In this document: positions 24,932 through 34,180 of the stretch, in pieces
Layout: each line of letters opens with the position of its first letter
Position numbering within the stretch: position 1 is the first letter of the stretch
Origin: Pelagibacterales bacterium SAG-MED34
GTDB taxonomy: Bacteria; Pseudomonadota; Alphaproteobacteria; Pelagibacterales; Pelagibacteraceae
Length of the DNA stretch: 40,452 nucleotides
Direction of reading: 5' to 3'
Assembly: GCA_014653665.1 (NCBI GenBank)
Contig: JACWEE010000006.1
Location: 1-40,452 of the forward strand
Program-made: the position numbers and the translations under genes
The notes under the pieces: model-generated
The model's database searches: none
Seen by the model: only the letters and a program-made list of their open reading frames with translations
What the model was told of the DNA's origin: nothing

Positions 24932-26802
24932 TGCTAAACCAAATTGGAAATTATTCACTTTATATTGCTTTACTTTCGTCTATTTTAATAATCATTCAAT
25001 CTCCAATATTATTAAATCGAAATAATATAAATGTTAGTGGAAGAATTTTTTCACTAATTTCAATTCAATCATTAATGATTATAATAAGTTTCATTGCTCT
25101 TATAATAGCTTTTATAATCTCAGATTTTAGTAATGAGACAGTCTATAATAATTCCCATACCTCTAAACCTTTATTCTATAAAATTTCAGGAACATGGGGT
25201 AACCATGAGGGAAGTTTGCTTCTTTGGTTATTAGTATTATCAATTTTTTTATTAATTTTTACAATTACTTCAAAAAATCTTTCAAACCAATATAGAATTT
25301 TAACTTTATTTTTTCAGGAAATAATAATATTGGGATTTTTATTATTTATTCTTTTTACTTCAAATCCCTTTATGAGTTTATTTCCAATTCCAAACGAGGG
25401 AACTGGTTTAAATCCAATACTTCAAGACCCTGCATTAGCAATTCATCCACCAATATTATATTTAGGATATGTTGGAACATCTATTATTTTTTCTTCTTCA
25501 CTCGCAGCCTTAATATCAGGCTCTGTAAATAAAACTTGGGCTAAGCATATAAAGAATTGGGTACTAGTTTCATGGATTTTTTTATCAATTGGAATTTTAT
25601 TAGGATCTATATGGGCTTATTATGAACTAGGATGGGGAGGTTTTTGGTTTTGGGACCCAGTTGAAAATGTATCTCTCATGCCATGGTTTTGTTTAACAGC
25701 TTTATTTCACACTATTTTAATTTTAGAAAAAAGAGAAATATTTCATTCATGGGCAGTAATTTTATCAATTACAACTTTTTCATTAAGTATGAGTGGAACA
25801 TTTCTTGTTAGGTCTGGTATTTTAAATTCAATCCATACTTTTGCAAATGATCCATCAAGGGGAGTTTTTATTCTTTGTTTTTTATTTATATTAATTTCGT
25901 TGTCTATTTTTATCTATTTTTTTTATCAAAACAAAATCAAAAATAATTTCTCAAAAACTTATATTGTTAGTAAAGAAACAGCTGTTCTGGTCAATAACTT
26001 GTTCATGATGTTTTTTTTATCAGTTGTCTTAATTGGTACAGTTTATCCAATATTTCTAGAAGTAGTAAATAATGATAAAATTTCAGTTGGACCTCCTTTT
26101 TATCATAAATTAATTGTACCTTTTATGATTCCTTTTTTAATTTTTATGGCAATTGGACCAAATCTTAACTGGATCAAAGATAAAATAAATAAAATTAATC
26201 TACAGCAACTTTTATTTTTTATTTTATCAATAATTGTTTCTTATATTTTTTTAAAAAGAGTTGGAATTTCCTATTTATTTTCACTCCCACTTTTTGTAGC
26301 AAGCTTTTTTCTTTTCTTTATTACTATTAAAGATTTTTCAGTAAAAAAAGTAAATTTATCTCAAAAAATATCTCATTTTGGTTTTAGTTTGTTTATTTTA
26401 AGTGTTTTAGTTAATGGTGTTCTTGCTAAAGAATATTCATCTAATATGAAAGTTGGTGATGAAAGAAAATTTTTAAATAAAACAATCAAGTTTGAAAGTC
26501 TTAAAATTAATGAAAATAAAAATTATCAATCTTTAGAAGCAAATTTTAAAATTTCAGATAAAAATAATTCTATTAATTTAAAACCAGAAATTAGAGTTTA
26601 TGATCAGCCACAGACTATTACCAGTGAAGCTGATATTGAATCAACATTATATTCAGATAATTTTTTAGTGTTTAATATATTAAAAAATGATGGATTTTAT
26701 AATGTTAGGTATCAAATAAAACCGTTTATGATTTGGATTTGGATATCAATAATATTAATTTCTTTTGGGGGCATATTAAGCATTGTAAAAAAAAATGGTT
26801 AA
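24931..26802 (+). CDS. ccmF: haem lyase CcmF
   Basis: A 623-residue membrane protein with about 14-15 hydrophobic segments, slightly short for CcmF (often about 650). Its WWD domain reads WGGFWFWDPVENVSLMPW, with conserved His in GTWGNHEGSLLLW, ALAIHPPILYLGYVG, TALFHTILILEKRE and FLVRSGILNSIHTFANDPSRG. CcmF with CcmH attaches haem to apocytochrome c in the periplasm. The ccmG start overlaps its end by 8 bases. Confidence 0.96.
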   Translation: MLNQIGNYSLYIALLSSILIIIQSPILLNRNNINVSGRIFSLISIQSLMIIISFIALIIAFIISDFSNETVYNNSHTSKPLFYKISGTWGNHEGSLLLWLLVLSIFLLIFTITSKNLSNQYRILTLFFQEIIILGFLLFILFTSNPFMSLFPIPNEGTGLNPILQDPALAIHPPILYLGYVGTSIIFSSSLAALISGSVNKTWAKHIKNWVLVSWIFLSIGILLGSIWAYYELGWGGFWFWDPVENVSLMPWFCLTALFHTILILEKREIFHSWAVILSITTFSLSMSGTFLVRSGILNSIHTFANDPSRGVFILCFLFILISLSIFIYFFYQNKIKNNFSKTYIVSKETAVLVNNLFMMFFLSVVLIGTVYPIFLEVVNNDKISVGPPFYHKLIVPFMIPFLIFMAIGPNLNWIKDKINKINLQQLLFFILSIIVSYIFLKRVGISYLFSLPLFVASFFLFFITIKDFSVKKVNLSQKISHFGFSLFILSVLVNGVLAKEYSSNMKVGDERKFLNKTIKFESLKINENKNYQSLEANFKISDKNNSINLKPEIRVYDQPQTITSEADIESTLYSDNFLVFNILKNDGFYNVRYQIKPFMIWIWISIILISFGGILSIVKKNG

Positions 26803-27328
26803 AAACATTAAGCTAATTACAGTAGTTTCATTAGTTATTGTAAGTTTTTTTATTCTTCTTAAAGGCTTGAATAAAACAAATAATTATTCCCCTGATTTAA
26901 ATTCAAGTAAAATTGATTTTAACTTTAAAGCAAAGTTTCTTTACTCTAATGAAGAGACCACATTATATGAATTGATAAATGATAAAGATTTTTCAATAAT
27001 TAATATTTGGGCCTCGTGGTGTCTACCTTGCAGAGATGAGCATTCTTTCCTACTAAACCTCAAATCATTGGATAAATTAAATATAATTGGAATTAATTAT
27101 AAAGATAATGAGATTAATGCAAAAAAATTTATTAAAGAATTAGGCAATCCTTATTCTAAAATTGTAGTTGATCCTTCTGGAGTGAATTCTATTGAGTTAG
27201 GTGCATATGGTGTACCCGAAACACTTCTTATTCATAACAAAACTAAAACTATTTTAAAAAAATATATAGGTCCATTAGATGATGAAAAACTTGCTGAACT
27301 TAAAATGATAATAAAAAATGAAAATTAA
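26795..27328 (+). CDS. ccmG: periplasmic thiol:disulfide oxidoreductase CcmG/DsbE
   Basis: A 177-residue protein with an N-terminal membrane anchor and a thioredoxin fold. The active site is WASWCLPCRDEH (Cys76, Cys79). The cis-proline region reads GAYGVPETLLIH. It reduces apocytochrome c or CcmH cysteines so that haem can be attached. It overlaps ccmF by 8 bases and ccmH by 11 bases. Confidence 0.94.
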   Translation: MVKNIKLITVVSLVIVSFFILLKGLNKTNNYSPDLNSSKIDFNFKAKFLYSNEETTLYELINDKDFSIINIWASWCLPCRDEHSFLLNLKSLDKLNIIGINYKDNEINAKKFIKELGNPYSKIVVDPSGVNSIELGAYGVPETLLIHNKTKTILKKYIGPLDDEKLAELKMIIKNEN

Positions 27329-27680
27329 AATTTTAGTATTTACTGTATTTTACTTAATTAGTTTTTATAATATTTTATATGGAGCTAATCCTGAAAAGGT
27401 TGATCAAATTTCAAAAAATTTGAGATGTTTAATCTGCCAAGGCCAATCAGTTTATGACTCTCAATCTGACTTTGCTTTAAGTATGAAAATTTTAATACAA
27501 AATAAAATCGATGAAGGTAAAAATGATAAACAAATTTATGATTTCCTAAAAAGTAAATATGGTGAGTGGATTGTTTATGATCCTGAAATTACGAAAAATA
27601 CTTTTTTACTCTGGTTATTACCTTTGATTTTGTTTGTTTTTGGAGCTATTTTAATTATTAGAAAAGTATCTATAAAGTAG
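27318..27680 (+). CDS. ccmH: cytochrome c-type biogenesis protein CcmH
   Basis: A 120-residue protein with a signal-like N-terminus, the CcmH motif LRCLICQGQSVYDSQSDFA (redox Cys pair in LRCxxC), a helical bundle, and a C-terminal membrane segment (LLWLLPLILFVFGAILII). It handles apocytochrome thiols for the CcmF haem lyase. The CcmI-type TPR extension is absent, and no ccmI follows; pagL-like DNA comes next after 14 bases. Confidence 0.94.
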   Translation: MKIKILVFTVFYLISFYNILYGANPEKVDQISKNLRCLICQGQSVYDSQSDFALSMKILIQNKIDEGKNDKQIYDFLKSKYGEWIVYDPEITKNTFLLWLLPLILFVFGAILIIRKVSIK

Positions 27681-27694
27681 TTATAATTTTTCAT

Positions 27695-28195
27695 ATGAGA
27701 GCCATTACAAAAATTCTTCTAATTTATATTTTGTTAGTTTTTAATGTAGCAAAAGCTGACGGACATAAAACTAATGAAAATTGGAGTTTCTATACTGGAA
27801 TGTTTGATTTTAGTGATGAAGGCAAAAAGTCAAATTTGTTTGGTATTCAGCATATTAATACAGGAAAAGATAAAAATAGTTTTCTTGGAGTACTTCAGCC
27901 TGTAACAGGTTTAATGATTACTGGAGATAACGCAGCATACATTTATACAGGATTTCAAATTTATAATGAAGGTCCTTTAAAATTTACCCCAAGCTTTACT
28001 CCTGGCTTATATTCTAAAGGTGATGGTAAGGATTTAGGACATGTAATTGAGTTTAAAACAGAAATACAAATTTCCTATGAATTTTCGTCAAATAGTGAAA
28101 TAGCAGTATCATATAACCACATATCAAATGCGAGCCTTGGAGATAAAAATCCTGGGGCAAATAGTTATATGTTTAATTATATAAAAAAATTTTAA
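27695..28195 (+). CDS. PagL-like lipid A 3-O-deacylase / acyloxyacyl hydrolase family protein
   Basis: A 166-residue outer-membrane beta-barrel candidate. Residues 1-21 are a signal peptide (ITKILLIYILLVFNVAKA). Alternating strands follow, and near the end HISNASLGDKNPGANSYMFNY matches the PagL active-site pattern with His142 and Ser144. PagL removes the 3-O acyl chain of lipid A. The mature protein ends in Phe, typical of outer-membrane barrels. It lies 14 bases after ccmH and 9 bases before the first oxidase gene, so it may share a transcript with either. Confidence 0.8.
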   Translation: MRAITKILLIYILLVFNVAKADGHKTNENWSFYTGMFDFSDEGKKSNLFGIQHINTGKDKNSFLGVLQPVTGLMITGDNAAYIYTGFQIYNEGPLKFTPSFTPGLYSKGDGKDLGHVIEFKTEIQISYEFSSNSEIAVSYNHISNASLGDKNPGANSYMFNYIKKF

Positions 28196-28204
28196 AGTAA
28201 AATT

Positions 28205-29356
28205 ATGAATTTAAAAGACTGTCACAATTTTGGTGATTTTAGAAAATTAGCTAAAAAAAAATTACCTTCTCCAATTTTTCACTACATTGATGGTGCAGCT
28301 GATGATGAGATAACGTACGCTAGAAATACTAGTGCTTTTGACGATGTTGATTTAGTTCCAAACGTTTTAAGAGGAGTTGAAAATGTTGATCTTTCAACAA
28401 CAATATTTGGAAAAAAACTGGATTTACCATTTTACCTAGCACCAACAGCATTACAAAGACTTTTTCATTACGATGGAGAAAGAGCAGTTGGAAAGGCAGC
28501 TAAAAAATTTAATACAATGTTTGGTGTTTCAGCTTTGGCTACAGTCAGTGTAGAAGAAATTTCCGCTATGATTGATACTCCTAAGATGTTTCAATTTTAT
28601 TTTCACAAAGATAGAGGCTTGAATGACTCTTGTTTAGAGAGAGCTAAAGCAGCAAAATTCGATGTAATGGCTTTAACGGTAGATACTATTACTGGAGGAA
28701 ACCGAGAAAGAGATTTAAGAACTGGTTTTACTTCTCCACCTAAATTGACTTTATCAAGTTTATTTAGTTTTGCTACTAAGCCTATGTGGGGAATAAATTA
28801 TATGACAAAAGGTAAATTTGAGTTACCTCATCTTCAAGATTTTGTGAAAGAAGGTACAAGCACTAACTCCTCTATCGGAAGTTATTTTTCTACTATGTTA
28901 GACCAATCTATGAACTGGAAAGATGCAGAAAAACTTTGTTCTCAATGGGGTGGCCATTTTGCTCTTAAAGGTATTATGAGTGTTGAAGATGCAAAAAAAG
29001 CTGTAGATATTGGTTGTACTGGAATAATGGTTTCAAATCATGGTGGAAGACAACTTGATGGGTCTAGATCTCCTTTTGATCAACTTGCAGAAATTGTTGA
29101 TGCTGTTGGTGACAAGCTTGATGTTATATGTGAAGGTGGAATTCACAGAGGAACTCATATGCTAAAAGCATTATCCTTAGGTGCTAAAGCTTGTTCAGGT
29201 GGAAGACTTTATCTTTATGCTTTAGCTGCAGCAGGTCAAGCAGGAGTGGAAAGAGCACTAAATCAATATAAAACTGAACTGCAACGAGATATGAAACTAA
29301 TGGGTTGCACAAAAATCAGCGACCTAAACAGAAGTAATTTAAGATTCAGAAGATAA
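28205..29356 (+). CDS. FMN-dependent alpha-hydroxy acid oxidase/dehydrogenase (LldD-like), copy 1
   Basis: A 383-residue TIM-barrel flavoenzyme that would oxidise an L-2-hydroxy acid such as L-lactate to the 2-oxo acid. Seen: HYIDGAADDE (Tyr near residue 27), FQFYFHKD, TVDTITGGNRERDLRTGF, ALKGIMSVEDA (Lys) and SNHGGRQLDG with catalytic His279 and Arg282. In the FMN-phosphate loop it reads CEGGIHRG: Glu310 and His314 stand where the second copy has Asp and Arg. Substrate or cofactor handling may therefore differ. Its stop overlaps the next start (TAATG). Confidence 0.88.
   Translation: MNLKDCHNFGDFRKLAKKKLPSPIFHYIDGAADDEITYARNTSAFDDVDLVPNVLRGVENVDLSTTIFGKKLDLPFYLAPTALQRLFHYDGERAVGKAAKKFNTMFGVSALATVSVEEISAMIDTPKMFQFYFHKDRGLNDSCLERAKAAKFDVMALTVDTITGGNRERDLRTGFTSPPKLTLSSLFSFATKPMWGINYMTKGKFELPHLQDFVKEGTSTNSSIGSYFSTMLDQSMNWKDAEKLCSQWGGHFALKGIMSVEDAKKAVDIGCTGIMVSNHGGRQLDGSRSPFDQLAEIVDAVGDKLDVICEGGIHRGTHMLKALSLGAKACSGGRLYLYALAAAGQAGVERALNQYKTELQRDMKLMGCTKISDLNRSNLRFRR
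29039..29083 (+). repeat. 45-base exact repeat, copy in the first oxidase gene
   Basis: This block is identical to 30190-30234 in the next gene. It encodes the catalytic segment around residues 279-293 (HGGRQLDGSRSPFDQ). Flanking DNA differs at many positions. Confidence 0.85.
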
Positions 29357-30507
29357 TGAGTTTAAGCAATTGCTATAACTTTGATGACTTTAGAAAGTTA
29401 GCAAAAAAAAAACTTCCTGCACCTATTTTTCATTATATAGATGGAGGAGCAGACGATGAAGTTACAATGAATAGGAACACAGATTCATTTAATGACTGTG
29501 ATCTAATTCCAAATATTTTAAATAGTGTTGGTGAACCTGATTTAAAGACAGAGGTTTTTGGAACAAAGATGGATATGCCAATTTTTTTATCTCCTACTGC
29601 GATGCAAAGTTTATATCACCCAGATGGAGATAAAGCTTCTGCTCGTGCTGCTGAAAAATTTGGTACTATATACAGTATGTCTACTATGGCATCTTTTTCG
29701 ATTGAAGAAATTGCAAATCTTTCAAGTGGTCCAAAAATTTTCCAGTTATATATTCATAAGGACCAATCTATAACTAATGATTTAATAGATAGATGTAAAA
29801 GAGCAAACTTCAATGGAATGTGTATTACAGTCGATACTATTGTTGCTGGAAATAGAGAAAGAGATCATAGAACAGGTTTTACAACTCCACCAAAATTTAC
29901 TTTAGATAGTTTAATGAGTTTTGCCATGAGACCTCAGTGGGTGTTTAACTATTTTACGCATAAGAAATTTGAATTAGCAAATCTTAAAGATAAAGTTGAT
30001 AAAGGCACAAATATTGCCCAATCTGTTATGGGTTATATAAATGAGCAATATGATCCTGCCATGAATTGGAAAGATGCAGAATATTGTATAAAAAAATGGG
30101 ATGGTCCAATTGCACTTAAAGGAGTTATGTCAGTTGATGACGCTAAAAGAGCAATAGATATAGGATGTACGGCTATAATGATATCAAACCATGGTGGAAG
30201 ACAACTTGATGGGTCTAGATCTCCTTTTGATCAAGTAAAAGCTATCAGAGATGCTGTAGGAGATAAATTAGAGGTAATTTTAGATGGTGGAGTTAGAAGA
30301 GGGACGCATGTTCTTAAAGCATTAGCAGCGGGTGCGACAGCTTGTAGTTTTGGTAAAGCATTTTTGTTTAGTTTAGGGGCTGGTGGCCAAAAAGGTGTAG
30401 AAAGATTACTTCAAAATATGCATGATGAAATAAGACGTAACATGATATTGATGGGATGCAAAAGTATAAGAGACTTAGATGAGTCCAAAATCATTTATAG
30501 AAGATAA
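29356..30507 (+). CDS. FMN-dependent alpha-hydroxy acid oxidase/dehydrogenase (LldD-like), copy 2
   Basis: Also 383 residues and alignable to the preceding protein with motifs at the same positions, so a tandem duplication. It keeps HYIDGGADDE, FQLYIHKD, TVDTIVAGNRERDHRTGF, ALKGVMSVDDA, SNHGGRQLDG (His279, Arg282) and the standard FMN-phosphate loop LDGGVRRG (Asp310, Arg314). This copy therefore looks like the more conventional enzyme. Its ATG overlaps the first copy's stop, so both are translated from one mRNA. A 66-base gap follows before the aminotransferase. Confidence 0.9.
   Translation: MSLSNCYNFDDFRKLAKKKLPAPIFHYIDGGADDEVTMNRNTDSFNDCDLIPNILNSVGEPDLKTEVFGTKMDMPIFLSPTAMQSLYHPDGDKASARAAEKFGTIYSMSTMASFSIEEIANLSSGPKIFQLYIHKDQSITNDLIDRCKRANFNGMCITVDTIVAGNRERDHRTGFTTPPKFTLDSLMSFAMRPQWVFNYFTHKKFELANLKDKVDKGTNIAQSVMGYINEQYDPAMNWKDAEYCIKKWDGPIALKGVMSVDDAKRAIDIGCTAIMISNHGGRQLDGSRSPFDQVKAIRDAVGDKLEVILDGGVRRGTHVLKALAAGATACSFGKAFLFSLGAGGQKGVERLLQNMHDEIRRNMILMGCKSIRDLDESKIIYRR
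30190..30234 (+). repeat. 45-base exact repeat, copy in the second oxidase gene
   Basis: Identical to 29039-29083, including third codon positions, while neighbouring codons differ between the paralogues. It points to recent gene conversion or strong local constraint. Confidence 0.85.
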
Positions 30508-30573
30508 AAAATTTTAATTAATAGACATATTAAATCTTTTCAGTTAGTTTTTCTTTTTTTAAAAAATAAAATT

Positions 30574-31740
30574 ATGATACTTGCGAAAAATTTAGAAAAT
30601 TTAGGAACAGAGTCTGCATTCAGTGTACTAGCAGAAGCTAAAGCATTAGAAGCAAAAGGACACCCAATGATTCATTTGGGATTAGGTCAACCAGATTTTA
30701 AAACACCAAAGCATGTAGTTGAAGCTGCTAAAAAAGCTTTAGACGACGGTCATCATGGATATGTCATGTCTAACGGAATTCCAGAATGTAGAGAAGCAGT
30801 TACAAGATGGATAAAAAAACGATATGACGCAACTATAGATGCTGAAAGAATTTTGATTATGCCAGGTGGAAAGCCTACAATGAGTTATGCAATCCAATGT
30901 TTTGGCGAACCAGGAGCGGAAATAATTCATCCTACACCTGCTTTCCCTATTTATGAATCAATGATAAATTATACTGGTTCTACACCGGTGCCCTATGATC
31001 TTACTGAAGATAAAGATCTTAAATTTGATCCGGATAAAATATTATCTTTGATTACTGATAAAACTAGATTGTTAATTTTAATTAATCCAAATAATCCCAC
31101 TGGTAGTTTTGTCGAAAAATCAGTAATAGATTATTTTGCAAAAGAATTGGAAAAACATCCGCATGTCACTATTTTAAGTGATGAAATTTATAGTAGACAA
31201 ATTTTTGACTATAAAGAAATGCCATCATTTTTTCATTACGAAGCATTAAAGGATAGATTAATTGTTTTAGAAGGTTGGAGTAAAGCTTATTCAATGACAG
31301 GTTGGAGATTAGGATGGAGTTATTGGCCTAAAGAAATGGTTGCGCATGTAAATAAATTGCTCATCAATAGTGTATCTTGCGTAAATGCAGCAGCACAATT
31401 TGCTGGTATAGCAGCATTAGATGGTCCAGATGATTCAATTAATGACATGCTAGATAAATTCACCTTAAGAAGAAATTTAATTCATAAAGGTTTGAATGAT
31501 TTACCTGGAATAGAATGTAGTCTACCAGGTGGAGCTTTTTATGCTTTTCCAAATGTTAAAGGAACTGGAATGTCTGGGGCAGAATTTTGCAAAAAAGCGA
31601 TGCATGAAGCAGGCGTAGCTATTGTACCAGGAACAGCTTTTGGTCAAACTTGCCAAGACTACGTAAGGTTTAGTTTTGCCGCATCTAGAGATAATATACA
31701 GCAGGCTTTAGAAAACATAGGCAAGATGCTTTCTAAATAG
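30574..31740 (+). CDS. pyridoxal-phosphate aminotransferase, class I/II
   Basis: A 388-residue fold-type I PLP enzyme. The PLP Lys is Lys237 in GWSKAYSMTGWRLGW. Other family motifs are LGLGQPDFKTPKHV, HHGYVMSNGIPECREAV, PNNPTGSFV, LSDEIYSRQIF, GAFYAFPNV and YVRFSFAAS with the carboxylate-binding Arg. The specificity is not clear; aspartate, alanine or another 2-oxo acid acceptor is possible. In this cluster it could aminate the 2-oxo acid (for example pyruvate or glyoxylate) made by the neighbouring oxidases; this is inference. Confidence 0.9.
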   Translation: MILAKNLENLGTESAFSVLAEAKALEAKGHPMIHLGLGQPDFKTPKHVVEAAKKALDDGHHGYVMSNGIPECREAVTRWIKKRYDATIDAERILIMPGGKPTMSYAIQCFGEPGAEIIHPTPAFPIYESMINYTGSTPVPYDLTEDKDLKFDPDKILSLITDKTRLLILINPNNPTGSFVEKSVIDYFAKELEKHPHVTILSDEIYSRQIFDYKEMPSFFHYEALKDRLIVLEGWSKAYSMTGWRLGWSYWPKEMVAHVNKLLINSVSCVNAAAQFAGIAALDGPDDSINDMLDKFTLRRNLIHKGLNDLPGIECSLPGGAFYAFPNVKGTGMSGAEFCKKAMHEAGVAIVPGTAFGQTCQDYVRFSFAASRDNIQQALENIGKMLSK

Positions 31741-31777
31741 GCTGTATTTTTAACAAAAATTTTTGTAATATTTGATT

Positions 31778-33151
31778 ATGAATGAGACAGTTCAGACAGA
31801 ATTAAAAAAAATTTTTGATGGTAGATTTTCAACTTCAGAGTCTACTCGCTCAAACTATGCTAGAGGCGAAGACACATACGATCCAGTACTATCAAAAGCT
31901 GTAGTTTTTCCAGAAACTAACGAAGAAGTTTCTCAGTTATTAAAACTATGTAATGAACACAAAATACCAGTTGTTCCTTTTGGCACTGGAACTTCTTTAG
32001 AAGGCCACGTTGTTGGAAATCAAAACGGAATAACAATTTCTTTAGAAAAAATGAATAAGGTCTTAAGTGTTAATGCGGAGGACTTTGATTGTAGAGTTCA
32101 AGCAAATGTTACAAGAAAACAATTAAATGAATATTTAAGAGAGGACGGAGTTTTCTTTCCAATAGATCCAGGTGCGGATGCCGCTCTTGGTGGAATGGCA
32201 GCTACATCAGCTTCAGGAACAATGGCTGTTAAATATGGAACCATGAGAACTGTAATTTCAGGTCTGACTGTCGTACTTCCAAATGGAGATATTATTAAAA
32301 CAGGTGCTAGAACAAAAAAAACTTCTGCTGGATATAATCTCACAAATTTATTTATAGGTTCGGAGGGAACGCTTGGGATAATTACTGAAGTACAATTAAG
32401 ATTATCACCAATACCCGAAAGCATAATGAGTGCAGTTTGCTATTTTCCAGATTTAGACTCTGCAGTAAAAGCTTCTCAAGAAGTTATTCAATATGGCGTT
32501 CCAATTGCAAGAATTGAAATGCTTAATAAAGATCAAATGGAAATTAGTATTAAGTACTCTAAATTAGAAAATATAAAAGCGTCACCTACTCTATTTTTTG
32601 AATTTCATGGAAGTGAAGCATCAAATAATGAAAATATTGGAATTGTAGAAGAGATTTCAAAAAGTAATGGTGGAAGTGATTTTCAATGGGCATCTTCCCC
32701 TGAAGAGCAAAAAAAATTATGGAAAGCAAGACATGATGTTTACTACTCTGTAAAAGCTTTGGGACATGACATGAAAGTTTATTCAACAGATGTTTGTGTG
32801 CCAATCTCTAGATTAGTTGAGTGTATTTCTTGGGCAGAAAAAGAAGTGCAAAAGTTGGGGCTGACCGCTCCAATGGTAGGTCATGTTGGTGATGGAAATT
32901 TTCATTCTATAGTTCTTTATGATCCAGATGATGAGGATAAACAAAAAAGAATAAGACAATATAGCGATGATTTAATTAATAAAGCTCTTGAACTTGAAGG
33001 AACTATAACTGGAGAACATGGTATAGGACTTCAAAAAAAACATTACTTACTTAGAGAACATCCAGATAATGTACCTGTTATGAAATCTATTAAACGATCA
33101 ATAGATGTAAACAATATAATGAATCCTGGTAAAATTTTCGATTTAAATTAA
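31778..33151 (+). CDS. FAD-linked D-2-hydroxyacid dehydrogenase (GlcD / D-lactate dehydrogenase-like)
   Basis: About 457 residues with an N-terminal FAD-binding (PCMH) domain, PVVPFGTGTSLEGHV, FFPIDPGADAALGGMAATSASGTMAVKYGTMR and LFIGSEGTLGIITEV, then the C-terminal FAD-oxidase domain with GHVGDGNFHSIVLYD and TGEHGIGLQKK. These match D-lactate dehydrogenase (cytochrome) and the GlcD subunit of glycolate oxidase. As no glcE/glcF lies nearby, a single-subunit D-lactate or similar dehydrogenase is favoured. A TTG two codons earlier is in frame; I use the ATG at 31778. Ten bases separate it from the next gene. Confidence 0.88.
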   Translation: MNETVQTELKKIFDGRFSTSESTRSNYARGEDTYDPVLSKAVVFPETNEEVSQLLKLCNEHKIPVVPFGTGTSLEGHVVGNQNGITISLEKMNKVLSVNAEDFDCRVQANVTRKQLNEYLREDGVFFPIDPGADAALGGMAATSASGTMAVKYGTMRTVISGLTVVLPNGDIIKTGARTKKTSAGYNLTNLFIGSEGTLGIITEVQLRLSPIPESIMSAVCYFPDLDSAVKASQEVIQYGVPIARIEMLNKDQMEISIKYSKLENIKASPTLFFEFHGSEASNNENIGIVEEISKSNGGSDFQWASSPEEQKKLWKARHDVYYSVKALGHDMKVYSTDVCVPISRLVECISWAEKEVQKLGLTAPMVGHVGDGNFHSIVLYDPDDEDKQKRIRQYSDDLINKALELEGTITGEHGIGLQKKHYLLREHPDNVPVMKSIKRSIDVNNIMNPGKIFDLN

Positions 33152-33160
33152 TCTATTTTA

Positions 33161-34114
33161 ATGAAAAAAATATTGGTCACCAGAAGATTGTTAAGATCTT
33201 GTGAGGATAAAGCAAAAGAAATCTTTGATGCAAATTTTAATCTTAACGATGAACTATATTCACAAAAAAAATTAATTGAAATGAGTGAAGGATGTGATGG
33301 AATACTTTCAGCTTTAACTGACAAGCTTGATGCTGAAACAATTAATCAATTACCAGACTCAGTTAAAATACTTTCGAACTTTGCAGTTGGATTTGGAAAT
33401 ATAGATTTAGAAGCTGCAAAAAAAAGAGGTATAGCAGTAACTAATACTCCAGACGTTCTAACTGATGCAACAGCAGAAATAGGAGTTCTTTTAATTCTTG
33501 GTGCTTGCAGAAGAGCTTCTGAGGGAATTGAAAGAGCTAGAGAAGGTGGATGGGTTTGGTCAGCAGATTTATTAATTGGAAAACAACTAACAGGCACAAG
33601 ATTAGGAATTTTAGGAATGGGAAGAATTGGACAAAAAATTGCGAAAGTTGCTAAATCTCTTGGAATGATAATTCATTATCATAACAGATCAAAATTAAGT
33701 GAAGATAAAGAGCAAGGTGCAATTTACCATGATAATTTAAAAGATCTTTTATCTGTATCAGATGTCTTATCTGTTTGTTGTCCAGCATCAAAAGAGACAA
33801 TTGATATGATTAATAAAGATACAATCGAATACTTACCTAAGGGCGCAGTAGTTACGAATGTAGCAAGAGGAGATATAATTGAAGATGAGGCAATGGTTGA
33901 CGCACTGGATAGAAGAAAAGTTTATGCAGTTGGGTTAGATGTTTATAAAAATGAGCCAAATCTAAATAAAGGTTATTACAAACATAAAAGTGCTTTTATA
34001 CTTCCTCATTTAGGCAGTGCTACAAAGGAAACTAGGACAGCCATGGCTAATTTAGCTATAGATAATCTTGATGAGTACTTCAAAACAGGAAACTGTAAAA
34101 ATAAAGTCAATTAA
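33161..34114 (+). CDS. NAD(P)-dependent D-2-hydroxyacid dehydrogenase (glyoxylate/hydroxypyruvate reductase-like)
   Basis: A 317-residue enzyme. The dinucleotide-binding motif is LGILGMGRIGQKIAKVAKSLGM. The catalytic triad is visible as Arg in TNVARGDII, Glu in YKNEPNL and His in LPHLGSAT. The N-terminal substrate-side motif FAVGFGNIDLEAAKKRGI is typical of glyoxylate reductases. It likely interconverts a 2-oxo acid (glyoxylate, hydroxypyruvate) and the D-hydroxy acid. It follows the FAD-linked dehydrogenase in the same direction with a 9-base gap. Confidence 0.92.
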   Translation: MKKILVTRRLLRSCEDKAKEIFDANFNLNDELYSQKKLIEMSEGCDGILSALTDKLDAETINQLPDSVKILSNFAVGFGNIDLEAAKKRGIAVTNTPDVLTDATAEIGVLLILGACRRASEGIERAREGGWVWSADLLIGKQLTGTRLGILGMGRIGQKIAKVAKSLGMIIHYHNRSKLSEDKEQGAIYHDNLKDLLSVSDVLSVCCPASKETIDMINKDTIEYLPKGAVVTNVARGDIIEDEAMVDALDRRKVYAVGLDVYKNEPNLNKGYYKHKSAFILPHLGSATKETRTAMANLAIDNLDEYFKTGNCKNKVN

Positions 34115-34180
34115 CAATCTCAAGTTGTATTAAGACTTTTTATCCTCATTTTTAATAATGACTCTAAGTTACATTTATGT

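Noticed and set aside
34115-34180. Promoter TTAAGA-17-TAATAA upstream of the TRAP binding-protein gene
   Set aside because: Both boxes are poor and such matches are expected by chance at this base composition.
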